Source: Sapria himalayana (taxonomy: Eukaryota > Streptophyta > Magnoliopsida > Malpighiales > Rafflesiaceae). From it: a stretch of DNA of 64,000 bases. Under the pieces are notes generated by a model. It saw only the letters and a list, made by a program, of their open reading frames with translations, was not told the origin of the DNA and did no database searches. Location: contig JAREIK010002259.1 of the NCBI GenBank assembly GCA_029783825.1, positions 1 through 64,000 of the forward strand, in the 5' to 3' direction. Shown in pieces: positions 13,801-25,537 of this stretch. The translations under genes and the position numbers were made by a program. Position 1 is the first letter of the stretch. Every line of letters begins with the position of its first letter.

Positions 13801-15230
13801 GTAATGCATTTTATATTTTTAATCAATTTACTAAGCAACGACAAGTTATAAAATAATTTAGGAATATAGAGGACATCATATAAACTGATGACATTGGTCA
13901 CTGATATTGATCAAGAAATCGAGTAGTTGTAGAGCTGAGGGTGGTCTACAATCAGGCTAACGTTTGCTTGTCCATCCCTGGATTGAATCCTTCGCGACCC
14001 CAACCACCCTCAACACGAGAGATAGATTCAGCTGTCATTTTTATTGTCATCTATAATCGGAAGGACGGTAAGATGTGAATAAATGCTTTGTCACTGTCAT
14101 ATGATCAGAAGCACCAAAGTCCACGATTCATACCTCATTGTATGTAATATCGAAATATATATGATTACCTTTGGTGACAATGGAATCCACTGATGAGCTT
14201 TTCTAACTTTGGAGCTGTTGAAGCATTGCCGTAAAAGTGTCAACCATCTGCACTGTGCTAAATGCATGGACTCTAGTAAGTTTGTTTTCTTTGCCCATAA
14301 TAATATTTCCACGATTTTTCTTAGGCTTCTAATCAGCGGGCTTCCCATGAATATTCAAGCTTGTGTCATGAGTCTGTCCAAGCTTCTTGTAGTGATCACA
14401 CCAGTGTCTGTCATTCTTTTTTTTGTCAAAGTTTAGACAATTTTTTGCCATCATCACTGGAGAGTGATCTTTTACGACCAAGGCTTGAGAGTGATCTAAA
14501 CCTTGTATGCCTCCCATCATTATCTGCTCTCGGAGTTCCTACCTAAATACTTCTAAGAATGCATCACGAAGGCCTGGTAGGGGCTTGATGCCAATACATG
14601 ACCTCAGACATCATGTAGGTTTTTGTTGAGCCCAGTTAGAAACTTTATAGTCTTGTCTTTTTCACTGATTTGTTTGAATTGTTGTCTATCTTCAGTGTTA
14701 CTCCAAACATGCGTGCTGACTGAATCAAGCTGTTGCCATAGATGTTACAAGACATTATAATATTGAATAACTGTCAGACTATCTAGTCTTAACTCATGGA
14801 TGACTATTTTGACTTTGAACATGATTATAATATTATCTTGAGTGGGGTAAGATGCTTGTGCAGCTTCTCAGATCTAATGCGCTGTCTCATAAAGTAAATT
14901 TTTTCCAATTCCAACTATCATAGAGCTAATCAGCCATGATTTGATGATGTTATTCTTCATCTTTCATCTTATGTAGGAGGCATCCTCGGATTTCGAAGAT
15001 TGAAATTCTTCATTCAAGTAGTTATCTTTGTCTTTTTTGTTGATGAACATAAGAAATAAACTTGATCATTACAGATAATTATTCCTATTCAGCCTAAGGT
15101 TGGTGATGAGGAATGAGTTATTGTCTATGATGATATGACTGTCATCTAATTGCATCCTTTGAATAGTGATGTCAGAGATGATCAGAGTGGTCTGACCCTT
15201 GTTATTTGCTATCATACTCAAAATTAATAC
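10830..15230 (-). pseudogene. copia gag-pol polyprotein, broken
   Basis: Domains read in order on the minus strand. Gag ends with a zinc knuckle near 14,355-14,415 that has lost two of its cysteines (CDHYKKLGQTHDTSLNIH). Protease has the WIVDFGASDHMT motif near 14,100-14,135, with Ser of DSG changed to Phe. An integrase HLGHP-type motif lies near 13,600 and the core at 12,900-13,500. Reverse transcriptase occupies 11,619-12,200, with LKKSLYGLKQSPRAWF and a catalytic YVDA where YVDD is expected (about 11,755-11,765). The connection region runs 11,202-11,582, and RNase H 10,830-11,200 carries a CDNQS motif and HIKIDWYFI. Stops separate most blocks. The mutated protease and RT motifs alone would stop its own transposition. 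Confidence 0.9.
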
Positions 15231-15396
15231 TGATACCAATCACTACATAGGATGTTAGATCTGGGAAGAGCGACTAAATAGGCAGAAGCACGGCAAGATC
15301 AAAGGCCACAGAAAAATTTAATGAATAGCTGTGTTTATCGGAAAAATTTAATTTTTCGTTGATTTTAACCAACAATCACTTCGCCCTCCAGTACCA

Positions 15397-15647
15397 TGTA
15401 AAAAATATAGAAAATGAATAATTTCACTTCAAGTTATTTTTCATGGATAGGAGTGATATCTATTTATAAAAAAAATCTTACATGAATACTAATTATAATA
15501 GTTGTTTATAACTATAAATAGCTATTTATAGTCATTCATGATTGTTTATCATAGATGTTCGTGGCTGTTCATTACAGTTGTTTATGGTTGTTTATCACAG
15601 TTGTTCATGACTATTTATCCCAGTTGCTCATCATATTATATTTCACA
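15397..15647 (-). repeat. 5' LTR of copia element
   Basis: On the plus strand it runs TGTAAAAAATATAG...ATATTTCACA. It shares ATAATTTCACTTCAAGTTAT and a run of short TAGTTGTTTATAGTTGTT-like units with the LTR at 10,574-10,804. The internal units (variants of TTGTTCATxGCTxTTTAT) make it a small imperfect tandem array. Confidence 0.9.
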
Positions 15648-15652
15648 GTATT

Positions 15653-16590
15653 GGTGCATTAACAATACTAAAAACATGTTCAATGATATTTCTTAATCAC
15701 GTATGACATAAGTTGAATATCTCATCTCTTCCAATAACTATACCACAATGACAAAAATCATTCAACTAATAATGAACATTATGATATGGTGCAATAAAAT
15801 CTCTAATATGTGTATATGCTGCATACACTAAATAATAATTTCTTTGAAAAATAAAATTTAGTATATTATCATCTTATTAAATAAAAATAGTAATAAATAA
15901 AATAAAGCACGAATATTCACCTGACGAGAGCATCCAAAAATTTTGTCGTGGTTTACAAATAGTTTTCATCAAGACTCTTAAATCATGACCTATTCATTCT
16001 CATCTAACAATTACATACTTAAAGTTCATATCAAAATCATAAATTACCGTAATATTTTGAAAATATTCTCTTTCCACGATCTTGATATGGTACTTTTTGT
16101 TCAATAGGAATGCATGCATGGATAAGAGTTCTATCAATTGCACCAATACCACCCTACAAAAAAAATAAAAGTTAAAAATATAGATATTTATCTTAATATA
16201 AGAATAATAAAAATATGTTGAAAATAATAACTTATAAAGATATTATGCCTTAAAAATTTGTCTTAACCGATGATAAGAGATACCATTTGAACTATCATTG
16301 AATGATGGAAAAATTATCTCTCTTGGGAAGCTCACCATGACCACTAAAATATCATGTAAGTATTTATGAATTATTTGGTCTGAGTGTTAAAATCTATTTT
16401 TTAATAATTTGTTTTGAAGATTATGACTTATAGTCATTAATAAAATGATTACTTTCTCTTCAACACTCAAATATTTACTATCAATAAGTCTTTTTTTTTT
16501 CGAAACATGTGACATTGAGAAATAAATTCATATTTTTTTCTTTCACATTAGTTCTTAACATATATTAGATGGACCATATAAAACTTCTCG
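15653..16590 (-). pseudogene. PIF/Harbinger transposase, 5' portion
   Basis: Minus-strand traces of the DDE-type Harbinger nuclease. From 16,590 down: an LSVEEKVIILLMTISHNLQN helical segment, a RFQHS..IIHKYLHDI segment and SFPREI, then an apparent intron (about 16,250-16,153, ending TTTTTTGTAG), then GGIGAID.TLIHACIPIEQ carrying the first catalytic aspartate (about 16,110-16,150), QVPY, and an IEHVFSIVNAPI stretch at about 15,655-15,690. Several stops are present. The frame resumes exactly on the other side of the copia insertion, at 10,568. In plants this family moves to TWA targets with help from a second Myb-like protein. Confidence 0.82.
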
Positions 16591-16599
16591 AATGAAAAA

Positions 16600-18660
16600 T
16601 AAACTTGTAAATGATGAAATAGAAACTCGTTCTTTATCAATAAAAACATCTTTTATTTACTGGAGTAATAACACAATCAATCTTTTTTTTTCATTCTTGT
16701 CACTTTTTACTTTATATCATTATCTTTACTTGATGATGAACTTGAACAATTTGATTGACGAGAAGGATTCTCTATAAGAGCATGTATTTTAAAAAATCAT
16801 AATCTTTATGAAATAAAAACATAATAAAATTATTATAACAATGTATAAGGAACAATATCACTGTGTTATGGTGACATCACATCACACCCATTTCAAATAT
16901 ATATACTAATATTAAAATGAACTTTTTTATTAATATGTAGAGAATGAGTCTTACAATTATAAATATTAAAATGCAAAAAGTATCTAAAATAAGTCAATCA
17001 AAGTACTGTGTTACAATCATCCATGCAAAATATAGTATATGTATTCCACAAATCCAAAAAGTATATTTTAAGTCATTTTTGTAAGTTTTGAAGTCATCAC
17101 ATTTGCTATTGGTTACTTTTCATTTTCACCCACACAACTATTATATTCTTTCTTCTTACAATACACATTGATTGCAACATAATTCAATGAATTCTCATAA
17201 GTTGTGATTTTCTTCAAAATTTATATACATTTTTTCACTTAAAGTCCTTCAAGATTTTCTAATGCATTAATTAGTTGACTCATTTCTTCTTGGGTTTATT
17301 CTCTTTTTCCCTTATATTTTTTCTTAGTACATTATACTTCACTAATATTTCTTAGCTAATTTTTCTTTTTCTTATTTATTTGGAGTTTTACAAGGCATAA
17401 ATATAAAATATGCTGATGGTTCCTTAGGGCCAAAAGCTATCCCTCCTTCAGAACTTTAATTTTTAGACCCAGTAGCTAATACTCCTCCAAACAATATCTC
17501 TAATTTCTTCATGTTTGGTAACGTTCTATAATATAATTGTTTAGCTTCTAGATATTGCTATTTAACAAGATAAAAAAAATAAATTAGTCATGCGTGTGTA
17601 TATATAACACCCATTTTAAAGACTTATTTAACTTTATAAAAAAAATACCTACAAATATTCAACCCATTTTAAAGCCTAATTCTATAATATATTCAACCCA
17701 TTTAACAAGATAAATGTGTCTAGTCACATTTAATATTCTATTCTAAGAGAGATATTATATTTTCATGCAATCCCACCTATTCTTAAGTTATTTTGACGTA
17801 TAGTATTTTCCAAGTAACTTCTCTAGTTCTTTATCAATTAAAGGCCATATATTAGGCTTTAAACTTTCACTTGCTTTAACGTTTTTATTTATTCTTTGAA
17901 GATAAAGATTAATAAAGTGGTTTTTTTAATAGGATTAGTCCAATTTGCCATATTAGTTTCAATATTTTGATTTAATATTGTATAAAAAATTAACAAACAT
18001 CAATAATTATGTAGGAGTTGTTTGGTTATCATGCCAAGTATAGAAAAGAGAAAAGAGATGATATATATATATATATAGACATAAATGTAAGCTCATGTGG
18101 GAATTGATTTTTTTTTTTTCAGGATCTTAACCAAAAGCATGAGATCATATGTAAGCTTCCATTCCAATTCATATTTGTATTTAAATTGTGTCTGGTACAA
18201 TTTAACATAAATGGTAATATTGCATTCAATTTAAGAATTTTATTCAGCCTACAAAAATGTAAGATAAACAAGCATACACTAAATAACCTAATAACCAATC
18301 AACAAGAAATTGAAAAAACTAAGCTTCTAGACTTCTAAAGATAGAAAGAAAAAATGAAGAAGAAGAGTTATCTTGAGAAATTTGAACATTGGAAGTAGCC
18401 GTGGAACCTCAGAGCAAGTGAGCAGAGGGATGAGTGACAGGGTAGGGTAGCTCCCTTATTTTTCAGTCAAGAAAATGAGCTAGAGAAGCGGATGGTTTTC
18501 CGATCAAGAAGCGAGGAAGAAGAGTAGAGAAGGAGGAGATCCAAAAGAAGGGATAGAGCGGATCTATCGTGGTGGCTTTTTTCGAATGGAAAAAGCCAAA
18601 TTTCCTTGCTTTTTGGTTTATGTACTTTTTTAAAAAAATTTAGTGATAAGTGAGAAAAAA
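16600..18660 (-). other. Harbinger 5' region, mostly non-coding
   Basis: AT-rich sequence inside the Harbinger element, upstream of the transposase on the minus strand. Only one weak protein trace is seen (about 17,370-17,560). A (TA)n tract lies at 18,059-18,077. Small open frames at 16,592-16,777 (plus) and 18,467-18,694 (minus) show no family features. Confidence 0.45.
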
Positions 18661-18683
18661 AATAAAAAAACAAACATCTTAAT

Positions 18684-18706
18684 GCCGAAAGCATGTTGCT
18701 TTCGGC
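18684..18706. repeat. hairpin near Harbinger right end
   Basis: Perfect 10-bp arms GCCGAAAGCA and TGCTTTCGGC flank a 3-base loop. The surrounding roughly 140 bases recur at 27,303-27,440, where the hairpin is kept although bases in the arms differ. Confidence 0.9.
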
Positions 18707-21099
18707 AAAAAGTTATAAAAGCAAACACACCCTATATATCTTAATGTGAGTAAATGTTTTCTTAGACACACCTAAATTTTTTTTAGATATATTGGTTTTT
18801 TTTTGGTAAGTTTATTTTATTAATTTATAAATCATCTCTTTTGATCGATGAATATTATTTTTACAAACTACTTACTTGCTATAGAGGCGTCAACCGGGCC
18901 TGCCCAACCGGCATGAGGCACGGCACGATTCTGCCATGCCTGGGCCGGCTCAACACGGGAATTTCTCGGGCCCGTGCCATGCCCGACCACGACATCGATG
19001 ATGTCGTGCCGAGGCTAATCAGGCCTCGTGTCATGCCTGACCCGTGGTATGGCCTGCCGGCATGAGATACTGAGAGCTACCTCACCTCCAGCACCATACG
19101 GATCAGGAAAATGCGTGGGCACGGGTTTGAAGCCACTCTGAATCGACCCATGCCCGAATCCCCCCCCCCTCCCCCCACTCCAACAGTTAAAAAAATAAAA
19201 TTTGAATATTAGTCGTTGGATTTGGGCCTAAATATCATGATTCTGCCGCCTAAATATCAATAAAAAATTAAAAAAAAACATAATAATTACTTTAAAAAAT
19301 TAAATTTCATTCCTTTAATCTATAAAAATCTCCAACCTTTATAAAATTTATATTTTCATTAATATTTATCCTCACACTCTCAAATTTTCTTTCAAAGTTC
19401 TTGCTCTTCTCCCTTTCGGGACACGGGATTTTGTCATCCGGCTCGGCTTTTCGGGACTAATAACTCGGGTTTGAAAGTTTGAACTAGACTATGGTGTATT
19501 GTGCACGTGATATACCTCACTGCTTTATGGATATTTTAATTTTTGTTTAGTGATGAACTATAATTTTTAACTTATAAATTATTATTTAAAAAAATTATGT
19601 GATTTTGTTTACTTTCTCTCTCTCTCTCTCTAGTTTATCTCTCTAATCTGAATATCTAAAACTATCATCTAGACTCTACCTCATATTTAATAAAAACCCA
19701 AAAAATGACTAATACTAATGAAATATATTTAAATTTTAAAAATGAAAATCTTACACAGAGGTCTGAGGTTGTTGAAACTTTCGTTTTTTCATTCATCTCA
19801 ACCCTAATACTTAAAAAACAAAAAATTAGAAGGACTTTTGTAGTTTAGACTCATTTTTATATAATAAAACAAAAAAATATAAGGGTGAGGAATAAGAAAT
19901 GACACGGTGCAAATATTGCATGAATAATTTAACATGTAAGAGTTCGTTTGGGACTGGACACCTTAAGAGGCATGCCAAATTATGCACCAAAAAATATGGT
20001 GCATTATATCCTAGGCAAACCCAACGTAGCACTATATATTTTGAGACTGTATCGAGTTTAGTCTAAAAGTTTACTCCATTCATATACCGCAACGAGTTGG
20101 GTAGGGAAGGCATGACCAAATTTATCATATTGATGGACCTTCCGATCAGATTTTTGGAATATCCAATGATAATGAGTATCATGCAGACATATTTTCAGCC
20201 TGCTTATAGTAGGATTCCTAGGTCTACATTTAGGAATGACTTACTAAAATTTTATAAATTAGAAAAATAAATAATAATTAATGAATTTATGGCATATAGT
20301 GGAGTGGTATCCATGACGTCCGATATCTGGACAAGTCACGTTGAATCATCTTATGCACATCTCACCGGTCACTATGTAGATTCTAAATAGACAATGAATA
20401 AAAAAATTTTAAGATTCTCTAAGATTTTTTATCCTCATGATGTCCTGGCCATTTTTGAGTTTATGATGAAAATTTTTAAAAAATATAAAATTCAAACTAA
20501 AATTTTTAATATCACATTCGATAACGTATCTAATAATGGAGTAGTGATTAACATGTTTGTTAGGAATATTAGAGACGCGCCATTAGGAGAGATTATACAT
20601 GTTAGATACATGTGTCACGTGATGAACCTGATTGTACAAGCGGGTATGAATGTGTGTTCCTCCGCGTTAAATAATATACCTAATATACTAAAATATATTT
20701 GTACTCCTCATAGACAACAGGAGTTTGGTAGTCTCTGTTTGTCTGCGAATCTTAAGAAGAAGAAATTCTAATTGGATGTGAGATACCATTGAAATTACAC
20801 GTACTTGATGTTGGAGTCATGTGTTAGATACGAACACGTGATATTCGACTATGTTAATAATAAGAGTGACAAACTTATTATTAACAACAGAAATAAGCTT
20901 CAGGAATTTCATTTATGAAATCCTGAAGATTTTTTATGACACGATAATCACGTGTTCGTCGGTTTATACTCTCACGACTTATATTGCACTCAGGTGCATA
21001 TGCAATATTAGTATGATGTTTAAGAAGTATCGAGCTGACCCGATACTTAGCCAGATGGTTACAGAGATAGAAATCAAGTACTTAAAGTACTGGTCCACC

Positions 21100-22679
21100 C
21101 ATAGTTATTTAAGGCGCAAGGCGCACTGAGGCGCAAAAGCCTTTGGGGCCTCAAGGCGCAAGGCACACTTGAGGCGCGGGCTTTTTTATTTGAGGCGCAC
21201 CTAGCCTAATACACATAAAAATTGTATATTTTACTAAATATAGTCTTTAATTTTCATCTAATAATAAACTAAAGAACATCAAAGATAAAAATCAAATCTT
21301 AACAGTGCTCCTATCATCCAAACATTCAAAGTTTCAAAACAAAATAATAAAAATTCAAAGTTCTAAAACAAAATAAACACTCATGTATCTACATCTAAAT
21401 CTAAATCAAGAAAGTCTTCATCAATATCATCCCCATCATCAATCTTTTACTCTCCCTCTTTTTCATCTTCCTCTCCCTATGAATAGATCATCTCTTCATC
21501 TTCATCAATCAACGCAAGAGTAGGAGTATGTTTAGAGCTATATGGTCTTGACTTTGGTTTTGGTGTTGGTGTTTGTGTTTTGCCTGGTTTAGCTCTTGTA
21601 TAAACACTAAGCTCCTCAGCTCAACTAGCTCTTGCAACATCACCCCATGTTAAATCATCACATTTAGACACCAAATTAATTTCTGCAACACTTTCATATT
21701 TCATTCTTCTCATTAATCATTCGTTGTTATCATCTATTTCTTTCAAGATAATGGGATCAATGGTATGATGCTCAGTGTATCTTTTCATCAAGGTTCGGGT
21801 GTACTTAATGTACGCCAAATCATTCAAGCATTGATGGTCCGACCTATTTCTCCTCTTGCTATGAATCTGAAAAAACAAATAGTTTTCATGATTATATCTC
21901 AATTGTTTTAGTTTTTTCTATTTTTCGTTAATTTTTAGAATTTTTTTCTCTTTTTTCTGCATTAGTTTTTTGAAAATTACATATTTTTTTCAAAGTATTA
22001 TTCAAAGAATTTTTCCCTAGTTTTTAAGTATTCTTTTGAAAATATTTTTTTACCTTTTGAAGAATTTTTTCACAACACAAATAGGTAAAATGAAAAAAAA
22101 TACATTTTGAGCCTCTATTTCTTCTTATCTCCTCTTCAATCCAGCCTTAAGAGTGTTTTGGGAGGGTTGTTTTGAGGGTTTTAGGGTGTAACCCGTGAAA
22201 GATGGGGTTTTATAGGGCTTAAAATCACAAAACTCCAAAACAGCGTCGTTTTGAGGGTTTTGATTTTTTTTAAAAATCAAAACCAACCCAAAATGATGTC
22301 GTTTTGGCTATTTTGATTTTTTAAAAAAATATAACCCAACCCAAAAAGACGTCATTTTGGGTTGGATCAGCTGAATACGTCGTCTTCCCCGACGCGCTCC
22401 TCCTGTATTTCGTCTGGTTCCGCTTCTCGTCGCTTCTCTCGCCGTTGCTTTGTCCTTCTCCGACGAAATTTTCCCATTTCTGACGGCGAATCCGACAAAA
22501 AAAAGAGAGGAGAAGAAGAGGAAGAAAGTGAAGAAGGGCGTACATGGCTCGACGCCTGCCGCCGCCGAAACTAGAAGTCGACACCTGCTGTGCCTCACCC
22601 GCCTGCGCCTCGCTTGAAGCGAGGCATTTTTCCTGGGAGTGGTGGTGCATGAGCTTTAGGCGCGCCTTTCATAACTATG
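21100..22679 (-). mobile_element. hAT family B non-autonomous element nested in hAT A
   Basis: Element of 1,580 bp with terminal inverted repeats CATAGTTATTTAAGGCGC and (reverse complement of the right end) CATAGTTATGAAAGGCGC. The 8-bp target duplication is GGTCCACC (21,092-21,099) versus GGTCAACC (22,680-22,687), one mismatch. Copies 1 (about 41-56) and 3 (about 53,878-53,893) of the host hAT run straight through this point, giving the empty site. Subterminal GGCGCAAGGCGCA repeats are typical of this family. The minus strand holds the last coding part of a DUF659-type hAT transposase (21,375-21,930), while 22,350-22,640 is unusually GC-rich. It looks like an internal deletion derivative of an autonomous element. 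Confidence 0.93.
21375..21930 (-). pseudogene. DUF659-type hAT transposase, C-terminal part
   Basis: Minus-strand reading gives a QIHSKRRNRSDHQCLNDLAY segment (about 21,810-21,870), then IDPIILKEIDD and NEWLM, a DDLTWGDVARAS segment near 21,630-21,655, and a long Glu/Asp-rich tail down to 21,390. This is the end of the hAT dimerisation domain as found in DUF659-containing hAT proteins, also present at 41,740-42,230. The first 61-codon piece (21,717-21,902) is open; then a stop and a frame change follow. Only the last exon survives, so the element depends on a related autonomous copy. Confidence 0.8.
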
Positions 22680-24486
22680 GGTCAACCGTTCCATCTCTTT
22701 ATTGTCTCACTGCATGCATTGACCATAGGATTAAGGTAGAATGAGTAGATAACACCCTGACTTATATTTCCTCCTGTATGAATTTGGATGACCCACTTGA
22801 AGGGTTTATTCATTAGAAGTTGACTCTCCTGTTCACATACTATGATTCTAGATATTGTGGTAGAATAGTGAGAGTATGATTACATACATAGATACCTTCT
22901 TCGGAGATGATGATTTTTCCATTCAGTTAGCATGGGGTAAACGAGGGGTAGACCATTTCATTGGAGTGAGCTTTCTCGGTACTTAAATATCGATTACTAC
23001 TCAATCCTATTACATTCTGATACTAAGAATTTTGATATATTATAGTGGTGAAAATCATATGAGCCCACTTTTCTCGTGTTATCTAGGATGACATGAGATC
23101 AACTGACTCCTCCGGTGTCAAGCATAAAATCAGAGTTTAATTTTTCTATTGCAGTGAACATGATTTCGGATGGGAGATCGAGATTACGTCAAGATATTGT
23201 TGAGGTCAGGCCTGTTTGAAGGATTGGGCGGAATTGAGGTTTAACATCCAGGATCATGCTAGAGCTGTGACAGGGACTGCATCCGCTGCAAAAGTGGAGT
23301 AGTTAATTGTTTATGATGATGATTCATATGATAGTGATTTTGATGTTGCTATTGATGATGATCACGATATACCGATTGACGATTGACGTGGTTGCCGGTT
23401 GCTCCTGGCCGTTGCCAGTCAGCAATTGCCAATGTCACGCTACGCCACATGTCATTTGTCATTGTCACTTAATTATAATTTTTGATACTTCACGATCATT
23501 GACACAGTTGATGATTTTTTTATTCTTGATTCTAATTTTTGATTTAGATATTTTGTTTTGTATTGATTCTATGCTTTTTTATTTATGTTACGTTGCATTT
23601 GCTTTGGTTCGGTATCTATTGGCCGATTGGACATTTGGTTTGCCTTTATTTTTGTGACTTTATAATTTTTTTTAACATAATTTTTTGTTTAATTTATTTT
23701 TGTGTTTAAATTTTCTATTAAAAATTATATAATTTAACTTTAATAAATTATAATCTAAATTTATTAAAAAATAATAAAATAAATTTAAACTTTATTAATA
23801 TTGTATATTTAACAATTTTATAGTTACAAACTTACAATTTTTAAATATTATCTATATATAATATCTATTTTATAAATAGTTTAATACAAAAATTTAAATA
23901 TTTAAAAATATAAAATTTTTATTTTTTTTAAACTGGCCTGTACCGGCCTGAAGCACGGTCCGGCCCGACTCGGTATAATAATCGTGTCGTGTCTGGCCCG
24001 GCACGAAAGCACGGTCATGCTCACAAAAAATGGGGCAGCTCTGCTCATCACTTCTTGTTTGACGCCTCTAACTTGCTACCCATAACGCTTTATACCATTT
24101 CTCTCCTATAAATCCTTATTGGGTTCCTTTCACTTGCAATTTAAATCTTGGTTTTACTCAATTAATCATAAATTTTATATGTTTTATCCATATGTTTTTC
24201 TTTGTGATATAGCTATGATAAAAAACTTTAATCTTTTTCCCCATTAAATGCATCTTAGCTTTCGTTCCTACCTCCCCATAGCATTTTTTGCTGCCTCCAT
24301 ATTGTAGACAATATGGAGGCAGCAATCTTTAATTTTGGTATTTGCACAATCATTAGTATCTGCACTAGTGTGTCATGTAGGACATGTGTAATTAGCATGA
24401 TTCTTTCTGTCATGCTTAATAGATCTTCCTTCCAACCAGTAATCTTTGCTCTTAATTTTTTCATCAAAAATGATAAATATTCCTCC

Positions 24487-24792
24487 CTAAGCCTTCCTTT
24501 GTAGATTGGGCACCCCATGTTTATTATCGTCCTTTCTTTTTGGGCAAATTCTTATTCTTCTAATTTTAAGTGTTATTTTGTCTAATATTTTCTTTGATAT
24601 CATAAATTGATATTTATTCTTGTTAAGCCTTTGTCTTATTTCTTCTTCCAGTACTTGGAGAAGCCTCATCAAATTTTTCATGGTTGAGCTAATAGCATTA
24701 ATAAAGATGATCACATCATCTGTATATGCCAGGCAGCTCACATTAGGTGTATTTTTAGGCTGCTTATAAGTTATGATGTTACCGATTCTCAT
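24487..24792 (-). pseudogene. L1 reverse transcriptase palm fragment
   Basis: The 101-codon open piece contains VSCLAYTDDVIIFINA near residues 17-32, which is the polymerase catalytic loop with alanine replaced by threonine. TMKNLMRLLQVLEE follows and fits the next conserved helix. The frame is lost near 24,487 and resumes in the overlapping 24,255-24,518 piece. Confidence 0.85.
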
Positions 24793-25537
24793 TTCCTCTT
24801 TTAAATTAAAAATTAATATTTCTAGATAAATATTAAATAAGGAATGTGAGAGAAGGTTTCTTTGTCTTAAATCTCTTACTGTTTTGAATTCACCTCCTAC
24901 TTGACTATTTATTAGAATTTTTACTTATGCTCTTGGGATGCATCTAAACATTAAATCTATCCAGAATTTCGAGAAGCTCATCTTCCTCATCACATAATAT
25001 AATGTATCTCATTCAACATTGTCAAATGCCTTTGACAGATCAAACTTTAGAGTTACATTATGCCCCCTAGTTTTAACTCCTAAATCTCTCATCAATTCGG
25101 AGGCTAGGTTAATGTTTTTCATCATTAACCTATCCTGAACAAAACCAGCTTGTTCCGTAGAAATGATGGAGGAGAGAAGCCTACTAATCCTATTTTGTAG
25201 AAGTTTAGATAGAATCTTATTAATGGAATCGTATAGACGTATCGGCCTGTATTCCTCACATTTTTGTGGGTTTTTCTGTTTTGGAATTAAAACAATAAAT
25301 GTGCTTACTTAAGCTTTTGTAATTTCTGCTTCTGCAAAAATTCATGCAATAGCTGTGATCACCTCCTTTTTTATGATATTTCAACAACATTGGTAGAATT
25401 CACTTTTCCATCCATCCGATTCTACAGCACTATCTTTGCTTATATCAAACTCTGCCTCTTTAATCTATTTTTCACTTGGGATCTTTTTTAATGCTTCATT
25501 ATCCTCTGCCGAAACTTTCTTTTCAATGACTCATTAA

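Larger units (their letters stand above)
10574..15647 (-). mobile_element. complete Ty1/copia retrotransposon inserted in Harbinger transposase
   Basis: A full-length copia element of about 5.07 kb on the minus strand. It is bounded by similar LTRs (15,397-15,647 and 10,574-10,804) that both start TG and end CA, and by perfect 5-bp target duplications GTATT (10,569-10,573 and 15,648-15,652). The primer-binding site TGGTACTGGAG directly follows the 5' LTR, resembling the initiator-Met-tRNA site used by most copia elements. A purine tract GAGGAAGAATA precedes the 3' LTR. The order gag, protease, integrase, reverse transcriptase, RNase H is the Ty1/copia order. The LTRs differ visibly by substitutions and a roughly 20-bp gap, so the insertion is old, and the coding frame is broken many times. 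Confidence 0.92.
9820..18731 (-). mobile_element. PIF/Harbinger element interrupted by a copia element
   Basis: A Harbinger-type DNA transposon reading on the minus strand. Its transposase gene lies at 15,653-16,590 and continues at about 10,330-10,568 after the copia insertion; a possible second protein (Myb/trihelix-like ORF typical of the superfamily) may be encoded around 17,370-17,560, where an LFGGVLATGSKS-like stretch is readable. The right end near 18,731 reads inward as GGGTGTGTTTGCTTTTATAAC. The left end near 9,820 reads GGTGCCATTTGTTTTTTATAC, roughly matching. Both sides are flanked by TAT, not the usual TTA/TAA, so the exact ends and target duplication are uncertain. Confidence 0.6.
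19705..23386 (+). pseudogene. BED-zinc-finger hAT transposase (family A copy 2)
   Basis: Remnant of a RICESLEEPER-like transposase. A BED zinc finger is read around 19,905-19,990 (C..C, then GHLKRHAKLC, the C2HC pattern). Further on come ...SDIWTSH near 20,320-20,340, the open piece 20,394-20,771 with FDNVSNN and RYMCHVMNLIVQAGM (RNase H-fold core with its DN motif), and after the nested insertion the dimerisation domain (about 22,960-23,250) with SFLGT/YLNID-like and K..ESAHFSRVI-type segments and KSYE/LSRM order. Stops and shifts occur in all parts. The likely start codon is at 19,705 and the acidic C-terminus ends at 23,386. Comparing with copies 1 and 3 shows which stops are private to this copy. 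Confidence 0.85.
18882..24070 (+). mobile_element. hAT element, family A copy 2 (complete, carries nested hAT B)
   Basis: Complete hAT transposon flanked by perfect 8-bp target duplications ACTTGCTA (18,874-18,881 and 24,071-24,078). Terminal inverted repeats begin TAGAGGCGTCAA on both ends. Next to them are the GC-rich subterminal blocks with GGCACGG/GCCCGGCACG motifs (18,890-19,060 and 23,935-24,040). The transposase gene runs 19,705-23,386 and is split by the nested element 21,100-22,679. Without the nested element and its extra target copy the transposon is about 3.6 kb, normal for BED-type hAT elements. A (TC)n tract at about 19,614-19,632 recurs in copy 3 (about 52,508-52,528). Confidence 0.95.

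Noticed and set aside
18841..19065. 74-codon open frame
   Set aside because: It spans the target duplication and GC-rich left terminus of hAT copy 2.
22308..22744. Several overlapping open frames
   Set aside because: GC-rich island of the nested hAT B; no domain recognised on either strand.
23307..23657. 116-codon hydrophobic open frame
   Set aside because: It overlaps the acidic tail and 3' untranslated part of hAT copy 2 in another frame.
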